NCBI GenBank assembly: GCA_947501555.1
Contig: CANMWG010000001.1
Location: 1,674,001-1,738,000 of the forward strand
Length of the DNA: 64,000 bases
Direction: 5' to 3'
Source of the DNA: an uncultured Paracoccaceae bacterium
GTDB taxonomy: Bacteria; Pseudomonadota; Alphaproteobacteria; Rhodobacterales; Rhodobacteraceae
In this document: positions 45,347-55,463 of the stretch, one piece after another
Numbering within the stretch: position 1 is the first letter of the stretch
Layout of the letters: each line of letters starts with the position of its first letter
Translations under genes and position numbers: made by a program
Notes under the pieces: generated by a model
Told to the model about the DNA's origin: nothing
What the model saw: only the letters and a program-made list of their open reading frames with translations
The model's database searches: none

Positions 45347-46740
45347 ATAAGACGTTTAATCTCGGCGATATTCAAGGCAATATCCTACGCGGCTATCGCC
45401 GCCAATTCGTACGCCACCTGATCCTTGAAGTTGAGGATCGTGCCACTGCACGTCAGTTTCTGGCGGCCGCAGTTGAAGGCAGCAGCGACGGTGTGCCTAC
45501 AATCACCCCTGAGGTCACATGGACAGTACGGCCCGCCTACTGCTTCAACATCGGGATCACCTATGAAGGGCTACGTGCGCTGGGCACACCGGCGCAGCAT
45601 CTGAAAACATTCCCAACCGAGTTTGTTGAAGGTGTGAACAAACGTGCGATGAAAATCGGCGATTTTGGGGACAGTGCGCCTGATCAGTGGCCCGCGCCTT
45701 TTGATCAGCCCGAGCGTATTCATATCATTGCGTCAATCCATGCCGATGACGCAGCGCAACTAGACCTGATCGGGGAACAGGTCGCCAAAGCCTTTAATGT
45801 CTTGGACAAACGCGACGGTCGTAGTCTTCCCGATGGCAAGGTGTTTTTCGACTATGTCGATGGCATTTCGCAACCACGCTTCAAACACGTGATCGACCCT
45901 GATCAGGTTGGCGTGGACGAACCGATGGACCCGCTTGGCACTGTCTTGCTGGGCTATCCCACGCGGCAAGAGGGCGTGACGTTCCGTGTTCCAACGCCGC
46001 ATGCGCTGGGTTTCAACGGCGCCTTTAATGCGTTTCGTATTTTGGCACAGGATGTGATGGCGTTTGAGAATTATTTGGACCAGTCAGCGACCCTGCTGAT
46101 GGACCACCCTAAACGCGACCTACTCGCTGATCCAGACCATCTGGATCGCATTGGTCCTGGCCTTGATATGCACGGCGCACTGCGAGAGGTGGTTGCAGCG
46201 CAATTGTGCGGTCGTTGGCGCAATGGTGTGCCGTATGAACTATCTCCGGATGCGCAATTCCCGGAAAAAGAAGTCTCGCTTACCAATTTCGACTATACGC
46301 GTACGTCCCGTTGCCCTGCTGGATCGCATTTGCGGCGTGGCAACCCGCGGGGAGGGCACATCATCCAACGGATTGCGAACTACAGTAGGCGGCTGATCCG
46401 ACGCGGTATGTCATATGGGCCGGATTTCGATCCTACCAAACCCGATGGGCAAGAACGCGGCTTGTTGGGTAACTTTATTGGCGCAAATCTTGGTGCACAA
46501 TTCGAGGCGGTGATGTGCGATTGGATCAATCTGGGCCTGCAGGACCCCAATATCACCGGGGCGAATGATCCGCTTTTGGGTGCAAACACGCCTGAAACCA
46601 GTTGGTTCGACATGACACTGCCCGACGGCGACAGCATCCGCTTGCGTGGTTTCCCACGTCTGATCCGCGCGCGCGGTGGCGCTTACACGTTCCTGCCCAG
46701 CATGGCTGCGATCAAGTATTTATCAGAATTGACAGACTGA
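45343..46740 (+). CDS. DyP-type haem peroxidase
   Basis: This 465-residue dye-decolourising peroxidase has the hallmark YVDGISQP at residues 171-178 (distal Asp173), the proximal haem His329 in CPAGSHLRRGNPR, and a downstream SRRLIRRGMSYGP with the conserved arginine. It has no Tat or Sec signal, so it is cytoplasmic or co-exported. It starts with GTG overlapping the previous stop. Its length fits the longer DyP subclass. Together with the catalase-like and patatin genes it suggests oxidation of released lipids or protection against lipid peroxides. Confidence 0.92.
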   Translation: MNKTFNLGDIQGNILRGYRRQFVRHLILEVEDRATARQFLAAAVEGSSDGVPTITPEVTWTVRPAYCFNIGITYEGLRALGTPAQHLKTFPTEFVEGVNKRAMKIGDFGDSAPDQWPAPFDQPERIHIIASIHADDAAQLDLIGEQVAKAFNVLDKRDGRSLPDGKVFFDYVDGISQPRFKHVIDPDQVGVDEPMDPLGTVLLGYPTRQEGVTFRVPTPHALGFNGAFNAFRILAQDVMAFENYLDQSATLLMDHPKRDLLADPDHLDRIGPGLDMHGALREVVAAQLCGRWRNGVPYELSPDAQFPEKEVSLTNFDYTRTSRCPAGSHLRRGNPRGGHIIQRIANYSRRLIRRGMSYGPDFDPTKPDGQERGLLGNFIGANLGAQFEAVMCDWINLGLQDPNITGANDPLLGANTPETSWFDMTLPDGDSIRLRGFPRLIRARGGAYTFLPSMAAIKYLSELTD

Positions 46741-46744
46741 CCTG

Positions 46745-49700
46745 TCACGACATGTCGGCAAGTGCATCATTGATCCGGGTCAGCATGGGTGATGGGCCCG
46801 CCGTTTCGACAACGACGTGGGCGCGCGTCAGGTAATCCAGTGCCAAGTGCTTTTGTTTTTTGGACTTATAGAACAAACCCATGATCATGTCGCACCGGGC
46901 GATATAATGGCCTTGGTCATCGAATTGGGGATTCCGGCGTATCTTGTCGATCATTGCGACCAGTCGCTTTTTGCCGAACAACATGACGCCCATGATCGCT
47001 ATGAAGTTTTTGAAAAAGACACGCGGAGACGCCCCACCTTCCCCCGTCAAAATCGCCAGATAGACTTCGCACAGAAACAATCGCGCCCAATCCGCAGCGA
47101 CCTCGGTTCCCTCATCGCTACGTTTCTGGATAGCGGTTTCGAGCTGGCGCAGACCATCCGTAATCTGGCCTTGCAACGCATAAGCAACACCAAGCATTGT
47201 TGCCGGCCCAAACGTAAAAAGGGCCCACCCCTTTTCATCGCAGGACCGGATATGCTGTTTGACAACATCGATCGCTCCAGGTTTCTCTAGTGGGACCATC
47301 GCGCCAACGCGCGCAGCTTCAGCGATGGCATGCTCAAATTCAACTTTGGATGCCTTGTGCGCCTCTTCTGCCATTTGCAAAGCAACCTGATAATTGTCCG
47401 TGACCAGCGCAATCAACGCCTTCATCGCGGTTCCATAACCCAAGGCACGTGGATCGTTCTTGGCCTTGCCAACGACGATCATCCTGTCGGCCTCCGCATG
47501 GGCCAATGCGACGCGCCCGCGTGTCAGTTCATTCCAACCAAGCGTGGCAAGGAAGAAGTTCTGGATATAGGCGTCATCCATATCTTTTAGACTGTTTTCC
47601 GTTTCGCGCGCCTTTGCGTCGAACAGTGTATTTTCGATTGGTGAGAAATAGATGGAGACCGACAATTCACTGACTGTGGCATAGACACGCGATACCGGAT
47701 CGCCCAACCGCTGCGCCATTGCTGTCAGCTCTTGCTGGATAAGATGCGCCATGCGGTATTTTCCGTTGCAAACAAGGCAGGCAATATAGTGGTGCAAGAA
47801 TAGCGCGTGATGTCGGTCATCACCGATTTGCGCAAGGATCGGGCGAACGCTGCCAGACAACGCGATGATTTGATTGACCTGCAGCGATAAATTTGAACAA
47901 AGCGCAAAATTGGCAAGGAGGGCGACAAATTGCTCTTTTGTGGCGCAATCAGGGTCACTTTGATGGAGTTCCAACGCGGCCATGAAATAATTGTTGGCTT
48001 CGTTCAAAGAATAGATGCCTAGGCTTTTCTCCCCAGCCAGTGCGCTAAACCGAAAGGCCTGATCTGTACGGTCCGTTTGCCCATAGTGAAAAGCAATGGT
48101 TTCGGCGGTTTCTTCCGGACGATTTCCGGCACGGGCTGCCAATGCATCAGCAATGGTTAAATGCAGCGCCGATCTGCGTGCTGTGACCAAACTTTGATAG
48201 ACAGAGTCCCGCAAAAGGACGTGTTTGAAAATGTAGTCTGATGAATTCTCTTCACGATAAAGGACGCCTTGCTCCAGCAATCTTTGCAGGGAAGCGTCCG
48301 GATCACCCGAAGTTTCAGCTACTTGCGCCACGAGGCCCGGGCTGAACCTACGCCCCACGACCGCGGCGGATTGCAGCAGTATTTGGTCTTCTGGCTCCAA
48401 CTGCTCTAACCTGGCGGTCAGAAGGCTTCGCATCGTGCTAGGCAATCCACTGGCACCCTGCTGCACGTCGAAATATGCAGTTCCATCATCGATGCGTAAT
48501 GCGCCCTGATCCAGCAAGAAGCTCAGTATCTCTTCGCCAAAAAGGGGGTTCCCACCCGCACGTTCGCTTAGTTGTTCCGCCAAGCCATCGGGAAGAGCTG
48601 CCACACCAAGTCGATATTCTGCCAGATGCGTGATATCTTCCGCAGCAAGAGGGTGCAGTGCAACTGAGGTCACGCAAGAATCATCCAACCAACCCGGTCT
48701 GTATTCCGGCCGCCGTGTCTGAATGATCAATAGGTTCTTGAGACCCGTGTCTCTGACCAAATTACCGATAACCTCTTCAGAGGCCGTATCAATCCAGTGG
48801 CTGTCTTCGATCAGCAGAACAACCTTTTGCCCTTCGCAGCGGGCCGATAGCAAATCAGGCAGCAACGCGCGGATACGTAGACCGATCAGCACCCCATCCA
48901 AACCATCAAGCGTACCTGCCGGTGCCTTCAAGCCCAAAAAGTTCAACAAAAGACCCAGATTTTCGTCCGAATAACGGCCCCATTTCATCAGGCCGGACGT
49001 GAGTTTTTCAGACACGATATCGGGGTCGTCATCGTCCTTGATATGAAACGACTTGCGAACGATTTCGGCAAGCGGCAAAAACGGGGCCCGCTGCCCGTCG
49101 GAAAAGCAATACCCCTTGAGAACAAGCGCATCATCTTCCGCCAATTGTTGCAGAAACTCAAAGACAAGTCGGGTTTTTCCAAGCCCCGGTTCGGCCACCA
49201 GATCAATGATTTGCTTGGTGTTTTGAGACTGAGCAAGCGCCTGCGACAAGACGCCAAGCTCATGCGCGCGCCCAACATAACTGCTCAGGCCCTTTGCCAC
49301 GGATGCGTCAAACCGGGTCGCCTGATCACGCAGGGCTTGTAGCTTCCAGATCTTCTGCGGTTCTTCAATTCCTTTGATTTGATGCTCTTCAAAAAAGGAA
49401 AGGTCGGTCACCCAGCCAACAAGCTGCTGCGTGGCCTCACAAATGAGCGTACCGCCCGGCGGTGCCAGTTCTTCAAGACGCGACGCAAGATTGACCGTAC
49501 TTCCCACTGCGGTCGCAGGGCTATCGTCGCTTTGCACCGCAGCCATCACCACATTCCCGGAACTGATGCCGATGCGCGCGATGGGACGCATGCCAAAGCG
49601 CTCATAAAAATCTGCCGCATTTGATGCAAACGCGGCATGAATGGCCAATGCTGCGCGGCTGGCACACAAAGCGGGGTCTTCCAGCGCCTCAGGAATGCCG

Positions 49701-49930
49701 AACAAACCCATGATACTGTCACCGGCAAAATCGCGCACCGCGCCGCCGTTCTCTTCGACCAGTTGCGACAGTGTATCGTAGATCGTGCGCACCAACGCGA
49801 GGCTTCTTTCCTCACCCAACCGCGTTACAGCTGCGGTGTATCCGACCATATCCACAAAAAGAACAGCGACCAGACGCCGCTGGCCGACATCTCCAGATTG
49901 TCCGTCAGATATAATGGTCGCGTTTTTCAT
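46745..49930 (-). CDS. Class III nucleotide cyclase-AAA ATPase-helical repeat regulator
   Basis: This 1061-residue multidomain protein has three parts. Residues 18-185 form a class III cyclase homology domain (VLFVDMVGYTAAVTRLGEER, RDFAGDSIMGLFG, AAVQSDDSPATAVGSTVNLA). Residues ~220-480 form a STAND/AAA-type ATPase with Walker A VAEPGLGKTRLVFEFL and VLLIEDSHWIDTASEEV. The rest, to 1061, is a TPR-like helical array. Such proteins are widespread predicted signalling ATPases. Both metal aspartates of the cyclase domain are present, but the usual purine-selecting Lys before GD seems replaced, so activity is uncertain. It is convergent with the DyP gene, 4 bp apart. Confidence 0.85.
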   Translation of the reverse strand: MKNATIISDGQSGDVGQRRLVAVLFVDMVGYTAAVTRLGEERSLALVRTIYDTLSQLVEENGGAVRDFAGDSIMGLFGIPEALEDPALCASRAALAIHAAFASNAADFYERFGMRPIARIGISSGNVVMAAVQSDDSPATAVGSTVNLASRLEELAPPGGTLICEATQQLVGWVTDLSFFEEHQIKGIEEPQKIWKLQALRDQATRFDASVAKGLSSYVGRAHELGVLSQALAQSQNTKQIIDLVAEPGLGKTRLVFEFLQQLAEDDALVLKGYCFSDGQRAPFLPLAEIVRKSFHIKDDDDPDIVSEKLTSGLMKWGRYSDENLGLLLNFLGLKAPAGTLDGLDGVLIGLRIRALLPDLLSARCEGQKVVLLIEDSHWIDTASEEVIGNLVRDTGLKNLLIIQTRRPEYRPGWLDDSCVTSVALHPLAAEDITHLAEYRLGVAALPDGLAEQLSERAGGNPLFGEEILSFLLDQGALRIDDGTAYFDVQQGASGLPSTMRSLLTARLEQLEPEDQILLQSAAVVGRRFSPGLVAQVAETSGDPDASLQRLLEQGVLYREENSSDYIFKHVLLRDSVYQSLVTARRSALHLTIADALAARAGNRPEETAETIAFHYGQTDRTDQAFRFSALAGEKSLGIYSLNEANNYFMAALELHQSDPDCATKEQFVALLANFALCSNLSLQVNQIIALSGSVRPILAQIGDDRHHALFLHHYIACLVCNGKYRMAHLIQQELTAMAQRLGDPVSRVYATVSELSVSIYFSPIENTLFDAKARETENSLKDMDDAYIQNFFLATLGWNELTRGRVALAHAEADRMIVVGKAKNDPRALGYGTAMKALIALVTDNYQVALQMAEEAHKASKVEFEHAIAEAARVGAMVPLEKPGAIDVVKQHIRSCDEKGWALFTFGPATMLGVAYALQGQITDGLRQLETAIQKRSDEGTEVAADWARLFLCEVYLAILTGEGGASPRVFFKNFIAIMGVMLFGKKRLVAMIDKIRRNPQFDDQGHYIARCDMIMGLFYKSKKQKHLALDYLTRAHVVVETAGPSPMLTRINDALADMS

Positions 49931-50056
49931 CTTGAGGTAAGTTTACAGGGCGCAGTGTCAATGTGCTACTCTCCGGCCAAAAACCGAAGCGGTTTAACGC
50001 GGATGACGCAAAAAAGCCTCATCAAGGCTTTGTCTGCCTTTTGCAAATATCAGGGC

Positions 50057-50980
50057 TTAGGCCGTAAAGGCCAGTTTTAACCCCGGACGCGGCCATCTGG
50101 TTTTGTAGATCTTGCCAGTGCTTGAGGCCGTAATCCACAAATCACGCATGTCCGAACCGCCAAAACACATATTCGTCGTAAAGAGGTCCGGAATTGCCAC
50201 ATGTTCGGTCGTTCCATCCAGGCTGAAAACAGTGATCCCGCCGTTGAAGATCGTGCCGACACAAACGCGACCGTCTTCCTCGACACGCAGACTGTCAAGC
50301 CATTGATAGCCAGGAAGGGTTTGCACGATATCGCCTGGCATTCCGGGAAACGGGCCGGGTTTGACCTGGCCAGGTCCGGTAATCTCCATAGCCCATAGCC
50401 TGCCATATACGGTATCTGAGACATAGACTGTCTTCCCGTCAGGCGACAGACCCACCCCATTGGGCATCGGTATAGTCGCGGCCTTGATCAGGGTCTTGCC
50501 GTCAATTGAGGCATAATACAATCCACCATAGCGGGTGCTTTCTTCGTCCTGAATACCTGTATCGGTGAACCAAAACCCACCAGCTTTATCAAAAACAATA
50601 TCGTCCGGAGCGATCAGCCGCTTGCCTTGATAGGCATCGAATAACTGTGTCACATCGCCTGTTTTGAGATCAACCCGGTGAACGGAACCCCCATCGTAAT
50701 TTGGGCGTATAGGGGCAGGCACTGTAATATCATCAGGGCCGTAGGGAACAAAGCTATAAACCCCGCCATTGTTGCAGACATAAGCCGCCCCATCCGGCCC
50801 GATCGCGACCCCGTTAGGCCCGCCCGGTATGCTTGCGACGACACTGACTTGGCCCTGTGGATCAAGTTTCGACAAAGTCTGCTCTTTGATATCTACGAAC
50901 AATACGGACCCGTCGTCCATTGCAACAGGGCCTTCGGGAAACCCCAGACCGCTGCACATTTCTTTCAATTCAAGAGTCAT
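50057..50980 (-). CDS. SMP-30/gluconolactonase/LRE family protein
   Basis: This 307-residue six-bladed beta-propeller lactonase has the metal-binding Glu near the N-terminus (CSGLGFPEGPVAMDDGSVLF), further on GPNGVAIGPDGAAYVCNNGG, DDIVFDKAGGFWFTDTGIQD and PNGVGLSPDGKTVYVSDTVY. Members hydrolyse sugar or other lactones with calcium or zinc. No transporter or sugar operon is adjacent, so the substrate is open. No signal peptide is seen. Confidence 0.88.
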   Translation of the reverse strand: MTLELKEMCSGLGFPEGPVAMDDGSVLFVDIKEQTLSKLDPQGQVSVVASIPGGPNGVAIGPDGAAYVCNNGGVYSFVPYGPDDITVPAPIRPNYDGGSVHRVDLKTGDVTQLFDAYQGKRLIAPDDIVFDKAGGFWFTDTGIQDEESTRYGGLYYASIDGKTLIKAATIPMPNGVGLSPDGKTVYVSDTVYGRLWAMEITGPGQVKPGPFPGMPGDIVQTLPGYQWLDSLRVEEDGRVCVGTIFNGGITVFSLDGTTEHVAIPDLFTTNMCFGGSDMRDLWITASSTGKIYKTRWPRPGLKLAFTA

Positions 50981-51308
50981 CGCTTCCTATCTTTATCTGA
51001 ATCCAATTTGCGCCTTGGACCACCATAGGCTGATGCGATGCAAATACACCAGTATCGACGTGAACCGATGCATGGTTAATCTCGGGTGTCCGGCCATCGT
51101 CAAGGATCAGGTCTAGGCATGCGTTCGCGGTATTTCATGTCGACATCTCCGCTCTCCACAACGGCAATCAAAATAAGCATCTCAACTCCACAGAATGTCC
51201 CATAGGTTCGCAGGCCGTCTCTTGCGCATCAACACCATCGCCCTGTTCATCACCGCGTCACACAGCTAGCCTACCCAAAGCTTGAAAAACCAGTGGAGGA
51301 GAAACTTC
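50981..51308. other. Gene-free gap
   Basis: Between the divergent SMP-30 and hydrolase genes I find no credible gene, repeat or regulatory motif. A strong GGAGGAGAA ribosome site ends the gap, just before the hydrolase ATG. Confidence 0.5.
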
Positions 51309-52592
51309 ATGCGTGTACTTCCGACAGCTTTGACCCTTTTGGCCACAACAACAGCCCATGCCGAAAATCGGATCGATTTCGTACGCCCCGATGCGCCCGC
51401 ACTGGCCGCTTACGGCGATCATAAGATCGGGGTCACCACCATGACCTTCACCAATCCCGACCAGATCGACGTGGTCAATACCGGGGCCGAGGGCGAAATT
51501 GCCCGCTATGACCGCAGCCTCACCGTTGAAATCTGGTACCCCGCCAGCGCCGACACGACCCCCGGCGGCACCTTGACCGCCTTGCTGCGCGACGGGGTGA
51601 CCGAAGCCACGCTGACCGGCCAAGCCGCCCGTGACGCCGCGCCTGACACCAGCGGAACCTTTCCCCTTGTGATCATCTCGCACGGCTATCCAGGCAACCG
51701 GTTCCTGATGTCACCTCTGGCCGAAAACCTCGCGTCTAAAGGTTATGTCGTGGCCTCGATAGATCATCCCGACAGCACCTATGACGACCAAACCGCCTTT
51801 GGATCGACGCTAGTGAACCGGCCCTGGGACCAGCGGTTTGTGATCGACCAAATGGGCGGGCTCGACAACGACCTTGGGCAGATCATCCAGGCCGATAACG
51901 TCGCGATCATCGGCTATTCCATGGGCGGCTACGGGGCCCTGATTTACGCAGGCGCAGGGGTCACGCAAGCCAGCACAGAATATACATGGGGCGCACCGCA
52001 AGGGCTCTTGGAACGAAATTTGATGGGCAGCGACAGCCATGCCGCGCTGGCCGACGATCGGGTCAAAGCCTTCGTGACCTTCGGCCCTTGGGGAAACAAC
52101 ACCGGGTTCTGGGACCCGGATGGCTGGGCGGGGATCGACAAACCGCTGATGCTGATCGCAGGCAGCGTCGATGACGTATCGGAATACCCCGCAATCCGGG
52201 GGATCTTCAACGACACAGTGAACACGACGCGGCACCTGTTGACGTTTGAAAACGCAAACCACAACGCAGGGGCACCCATGCCCGCGCCTGTGGAAAGCTA
52301 CAGCCTGCCTGCGGCCGACGGCTGGTTCCCTTTTGGGCATTATTCCGACGCGGTCTGGGACACGACCAAGATGAACAACGTCAGCCAGCATTTCATCACC
52401 GGCTACCTTGATCTGCACCTCAAAGCGGACGTGGCCAAGGCCGACTACTTTGACCTCGTGCCATCAGGGAATGACGCGGTCTGGGCGGTAGACGACAACG
52501 GCGACTTTACCGAAGACCACACATATTGGGCGGGGTTCCGGCCGCGCAGCGCGTTCGGGCTGATGTTTGAAACCAAACAGGCTGGCGAATAG
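51309..52592 (+). CDS. Secreted alpha/beta hydrolase (PAF-acetylhydrolase/dienelactone hydrolase-like)
   Basis: This 427-residue protein has a signal peptide (MRVLPTALTLLATTTAHA). The alpha/beta hydrolase core has the oxyanion region FPLVIISHGYPGNRFLMSPL and the nucleophile elbow IIGYSMGGYGALIYAG. A candidate acid lies in LMLIAGSVDDVSEYP and a His in LLTFENANHNAGAP. It resembles bacterial PAF-acetylhydrolase-like esterases, but substrates are unknown. A secreted trypsin-like protease gene follows 6 bp downstream, probably in the same transcript. Confidence 0.85.
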   Translation: MRVLPTALTLLATTTAHAENRIDFVRPDAPALAAYGDHKIGVTTMTFTNPDQIDVVNTGAEGEIARYDRSLTVEIWYPASADTTPGGTLTALLRDGVTEATLTGQAARDAAPDTSGTFPLVIISHGYPGNRFLMSPLAENLASKGYVVASIDHPDSTYDDQTAFGSTLVNRPWDQRFVIDQMGGLDNDLGQIIQADNVAIIGYSMGGYGALIYAGAGVTQASTEYTWGAPQGLLERNLMGSDSHAALADDRVKAFVTFGPWGNNTGFWDPDGWAGIDKPLMLIAGSVDDVSEYPAIRGIFNDTVNTTRHLLTFENANHNAGAPMPAPVESYSLPAADGWFPFGHYSDAVWDTTKMNNVSQHFITGYLDLHLKADVAKADYFDLVPSGNDAVWAVDDNGDFTEDHTYWAGFRPRSAFGLMFETKQAGE

Positions 52593-52598
52593 TGCAGC

Positions 52599-53405
52599 AT
52601 GGCGAACGGCCTTTTCAAAACAGGGCTCGCCGCCCTTCTGCTATGGGGCGGGGTGCAGGGCGCTTATGGGCAATCAGCGCTCAACCCGATCTGCGGATCG
52701 GGGCAGACCCAAGGCGCAGGATGTGACGCCATCCGCGCCCGCGCAATCGTCGATGCAACAGCCCCACCGTGGCAGGGGATCGGGCGGGTCAACTTTGCCA
52801 GCATCCAAATCCGGAGCCATTGCACAGGCACTCTGGTCGCCGAACAAATCGTGCTGACGGCGGCACATTGCCTTTACAATGCAGCCCGGAAGTCCTGGAT
52901 CCCTGCGCAGAGCATGCAATTCATCGCAGGCTACCAACGGGGAGAGAACACTGCGGTCTCTCCCGTGGAACGCTACGTGCTTGCCGAAAGCCAAGATACC
53001 AGCAGCCAGACACTCAGCCCCAATGCGGCCGATGACTGGGCGCTCTTGGTCCTGAAGGACCCCATCGGAAAAACGGCAGGCTTTCTGGACACGAATACGA
53101 CACCGTCCGATAGGGCTTTGGTCATGGCAGGCTACGCCGGCTTGCGCCCGCATGTTCTGTCCATCGCGCAGGATTGCGGGGCAGCGCAAACCGACGCGGC
53201 CAGCCAACTCAGCGTGACGCGCTGCGCGGTGATGCAGGGGGATTCCGGCGGACCCTTGATCGCGATGACAAACGACAGGGCACAAATCGTCGGTGTTGTG
53301 TCAAAGGCAGGCAGCGCGGGTGGCGAAATACGCATGTTGGCAATCCCACATGCACAATGGGGAGGCGCATTGGACAGGCTCACGCGAACGGTTGGTGCAC
53401 CATAA
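52599..53405 (+). CDS. Secreted trypsin-like serine protease
   Basis: This 268-residue S1-family protease has a signal peptide (MANGLFKTGLAALLLWGGVQ). The catalytic triad is visible: His in VLTAAHCLYN, Asp in AADDWALLVL and Ser in MQGDSGGPLIAM. Cysteines before the active-site loops could form the usual disulfides. No PDZ domain is present, so it is not DegP-like. It follows the secreted hydrolase after 6 bp. Substrate and localisation beyond export are not clear. Confidence 0.9.
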   Translation: MANGLFKTGLAALLLWGGVQGAYGQSALNPICGSGQTQGAGCDAIRARAIVDATAPPWQGIGRVNFASIQIRSHCTGTLVAEQIVLTAAHCLYNAARKSWIPAQSMQFIAGYQRGENTAVSPVERYVLAESQDTSSQTLSPNAADDWALLVLKDPIGKTAGFLDTNTTPSDRALVMAGYAGLRPHVLSIAQDCGAAQTDAASQLSVTRCAVMQGDSGGPLIAMTNDRAQIVGVVSKAGSAGGEIRMLAIPHAQWGGALDRLTRTVGAP

Positions 53406-53608
53406 CACCACCGGCCCAATCGTGGGGGCTGTTGCCTGCCTCATACGTTCGTTGAATGCCATTGCCTTGCTTTGGGTTCTTTAAGGCGATCCCTTGGTTG
53501 GGCAAGCATCTTCAAAAGACTGATGCATGCAAAACACGTGCACGCCCAACCAGAAGCTCTCCGCAACGGCTTTATCATCTGGTGCAATATGAGTGGCAAT
53601 ACACGAGC

Positions 53609-55354
53609 TTATTCCAACACTGGCATGGTCAAATCGGTCTCAAAGCGGAACGGATGCAGTTGCACTGGTCCCGGTGTAACAACAACGACCCCCATTGGCT
53701 GGCCGTAGTAATAGTCAATCTGCCGGGTCACGCCACGGTCACCAATAACGTCAACGCTATGGAACCGGCGCAAAAACCGGCCCTGCCCGTCCACGGCCAA
53801 AACCTTTGCTTCAGACGCAGGACGGATCACTTGATTGGCGTTGATCCGTACAGCCTCCAGCAGGGCGTCAGCCATGTGGGATTGTACCTTTAGATCTGAC
53901 ATCAGACGCACATCAAAATTGCCCGCAACACGCACCGGACGCGCCGCCTCGTCATGAACAGTGAATTCCAGACGCCCGCTTTGAAATTCATAGGTGGGCT
54001 GCGGGTCAACCGGCTGGCCGCTCTCATCTAAGAAAACGGCCTCTGCTGCATCAAACGAAAGCCGATCCGAGATACTCATAAACAAGCTGCTGGCAACATG
54101 GGGTGGATAGAAAAACTTCACCCGCTCCTGCCCAGTCCAAAAGATAGACGATATCGGGATGATAGCCGCATCCAATGCCTCTGGGTCCAAATCTTGGACC
54201 AGATCAGACACATACAAATAGTTAAACTCCGGGGCAAAGACGACAGCGGACACGGGAAAATCCAATGGCACAAATTCATCGCTCTCTGCGACCTGACTGA
54301 TCTGTTCAAGCACAGGTAAATCCAGCGGAAAACTGCGCGGTTCTGCTCCTACGGCCAGCAACACGTCAACCGTCTCAATCTCGCCTTGGAACTGGGACCG
54401 GACAGTATAGGCCGATTGAAATTGCGCGCTGACCTCCCGAAATCTGGCCTCCAACTGCGTGTTCACCTCTGCGCCCGTCACATCGCCCTGCTCCACGGAT
54501 GTCAAAAAAGCATCGAAGCTTTCTGCCAGTGCCGCCCCAAGCCCGTCGAATGGGCCCCGGGAGCTGGCATTGTTGCTGAGGAATTGACCGGTATGGTCCG
54601 TGGCGGCGACCACAATGGGATTGAGACGAATGTCGTTGCGCCCGCCGTTCTCATCCCGAACATCAAGAACAACACTGCGCTGGGTCAAAACTGTCATTGT
54701 GACGGTGAAACCACCTACCTCTCGGGCAAGGCCCAGATCATCACGGTTAAACTGCAGACGGGTCATCTTTGTCGGCACATCCATTTCAACCCGACCAATC
54801 GCCCGAATGGGCATCGACACATCAGACCCCTCGGCGAGCATCTCTAGCGATCTGCCAAAATTAAGCGCCTGAAACCCCGCCTGTGGATCGCCGAAAGGGT
54901 CATCCGTAACAGCCAAAACACTGCCATCCGCCAAGACAACCTGCGACCAGATCATCTCGGCCCGAAACGGGTGGTCAAAGGCCTGACGCACAGTCGCATC
55001 ACCGCGAAAGACGTTGGGATTGGTAAAGATCAGCAATCCGGACACATAGTTTGCGCCCATATCATCAATACTGGGGTAATCCGCGATCCAGGCTAAGGGA
55101 TCGGGCACATAAGCAATCTCATCCAACGGCGGATCGTCCCAGGCTGTACCCAATCGGATCCAAGCAATCTCTCGCGGCACAGGCTGCAAAAGCGCGCGCA
55201 CATCCGGATCTGCCAATGCTGCAATCCGATCTTCAAACGCAGCCTGCTCCGCATCGATATCCGCCTGCGAAGGATCAGCCCCAGCCAAGGACGCGGCCAA
55301 AACAAGCCCAGCCAAACATGCAGCTCTCACAGATTTCCACAGCATCCGGCTCAA
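53609..55354 (-). CDS. Large secreted hypothetical protein
   Basis: This 581-residue protein has a signal peptide (VRAACLAGLVLAASLAGA) and is otherwise soluble and acidic. I recognise no catalytic motif. Features visible are the early DVRALLQPVPREIAWIRLGT, a mid-protein coiled-coil-like region (VTGAEVNTQLEARFREVSAQ) and a beta-rich C-terminus. There are almost no cysteines. It is convergent with the protease gene and divergent from parE, so it has its own promoter. The function is unknown, and an envelope role is only a guess from the signal peptide. Confidence 0.7.
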   Translation of the reverse strand: MSRMLWKSVRAACLAGLVLAASLAGADPSQADIDAEQAAFEDRIAALADPDVRALLQPVPREIAWIRLGTAWDDPPLDEIAYVPDPLAWIADYPSIDDMGANYVSGLLIFTNPNVFRGDATVRQAFDHPFRAEMIWSQVVLADGSVLAVTDDPFGDPQAGFQALNFGRSLEMLAEGSDVSMPIRAIGRVEMDVPTKMTRLQFNRDDLGLAREVGGFTVTMTVLTQRSVVLDVRDENGGRNDIRLNPIVVAATDHTGQFLSNNASSRGPFDGLGAALAESFDAFLTSVEQGDVTGAEVNTQLEARFREVSAQFQSAYTVRSQFQGEIETVDVLLAVGAEPRSFPLDLPVLEQISQVAESDEFVPLDFPVSAVVFAPEFNYLYVSDLVQDLDPEALDAAIIPISSIFWTGQERVKFFYPPHVASSLFMSISDRLSFDAAEAVFLDESGQPVDPQPTYEFQSGRLEFTVHDEAARPVRVAGNFDVRLMSDLKVQSHMADALLEAVRINANQVIRPASEAKVLAVDGQGRFLRRFHSVDVIGDRGVTRQIDYYYGQPMGVVVVTPGPVQLHPFRFETDLTMPVLE

Positions 55355-55463
55355 CCTCTCGCGCCTTTTCTGACATCATGCGCCTGAACGGGACCAAAAC
55401 AAGACCATTTCCCTGATTGCCGCAACCGCGCCCGCCTGCCATTATAGGCGAAATCAAAAGAAT

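Noticed and set aside
51810-52418. 202-residue minus-strand frame inside the secreted hydrolase
   Set aside because: It lies antisense to a gene with a signal peptide and catalytic motifs, and shows no motif of its own.
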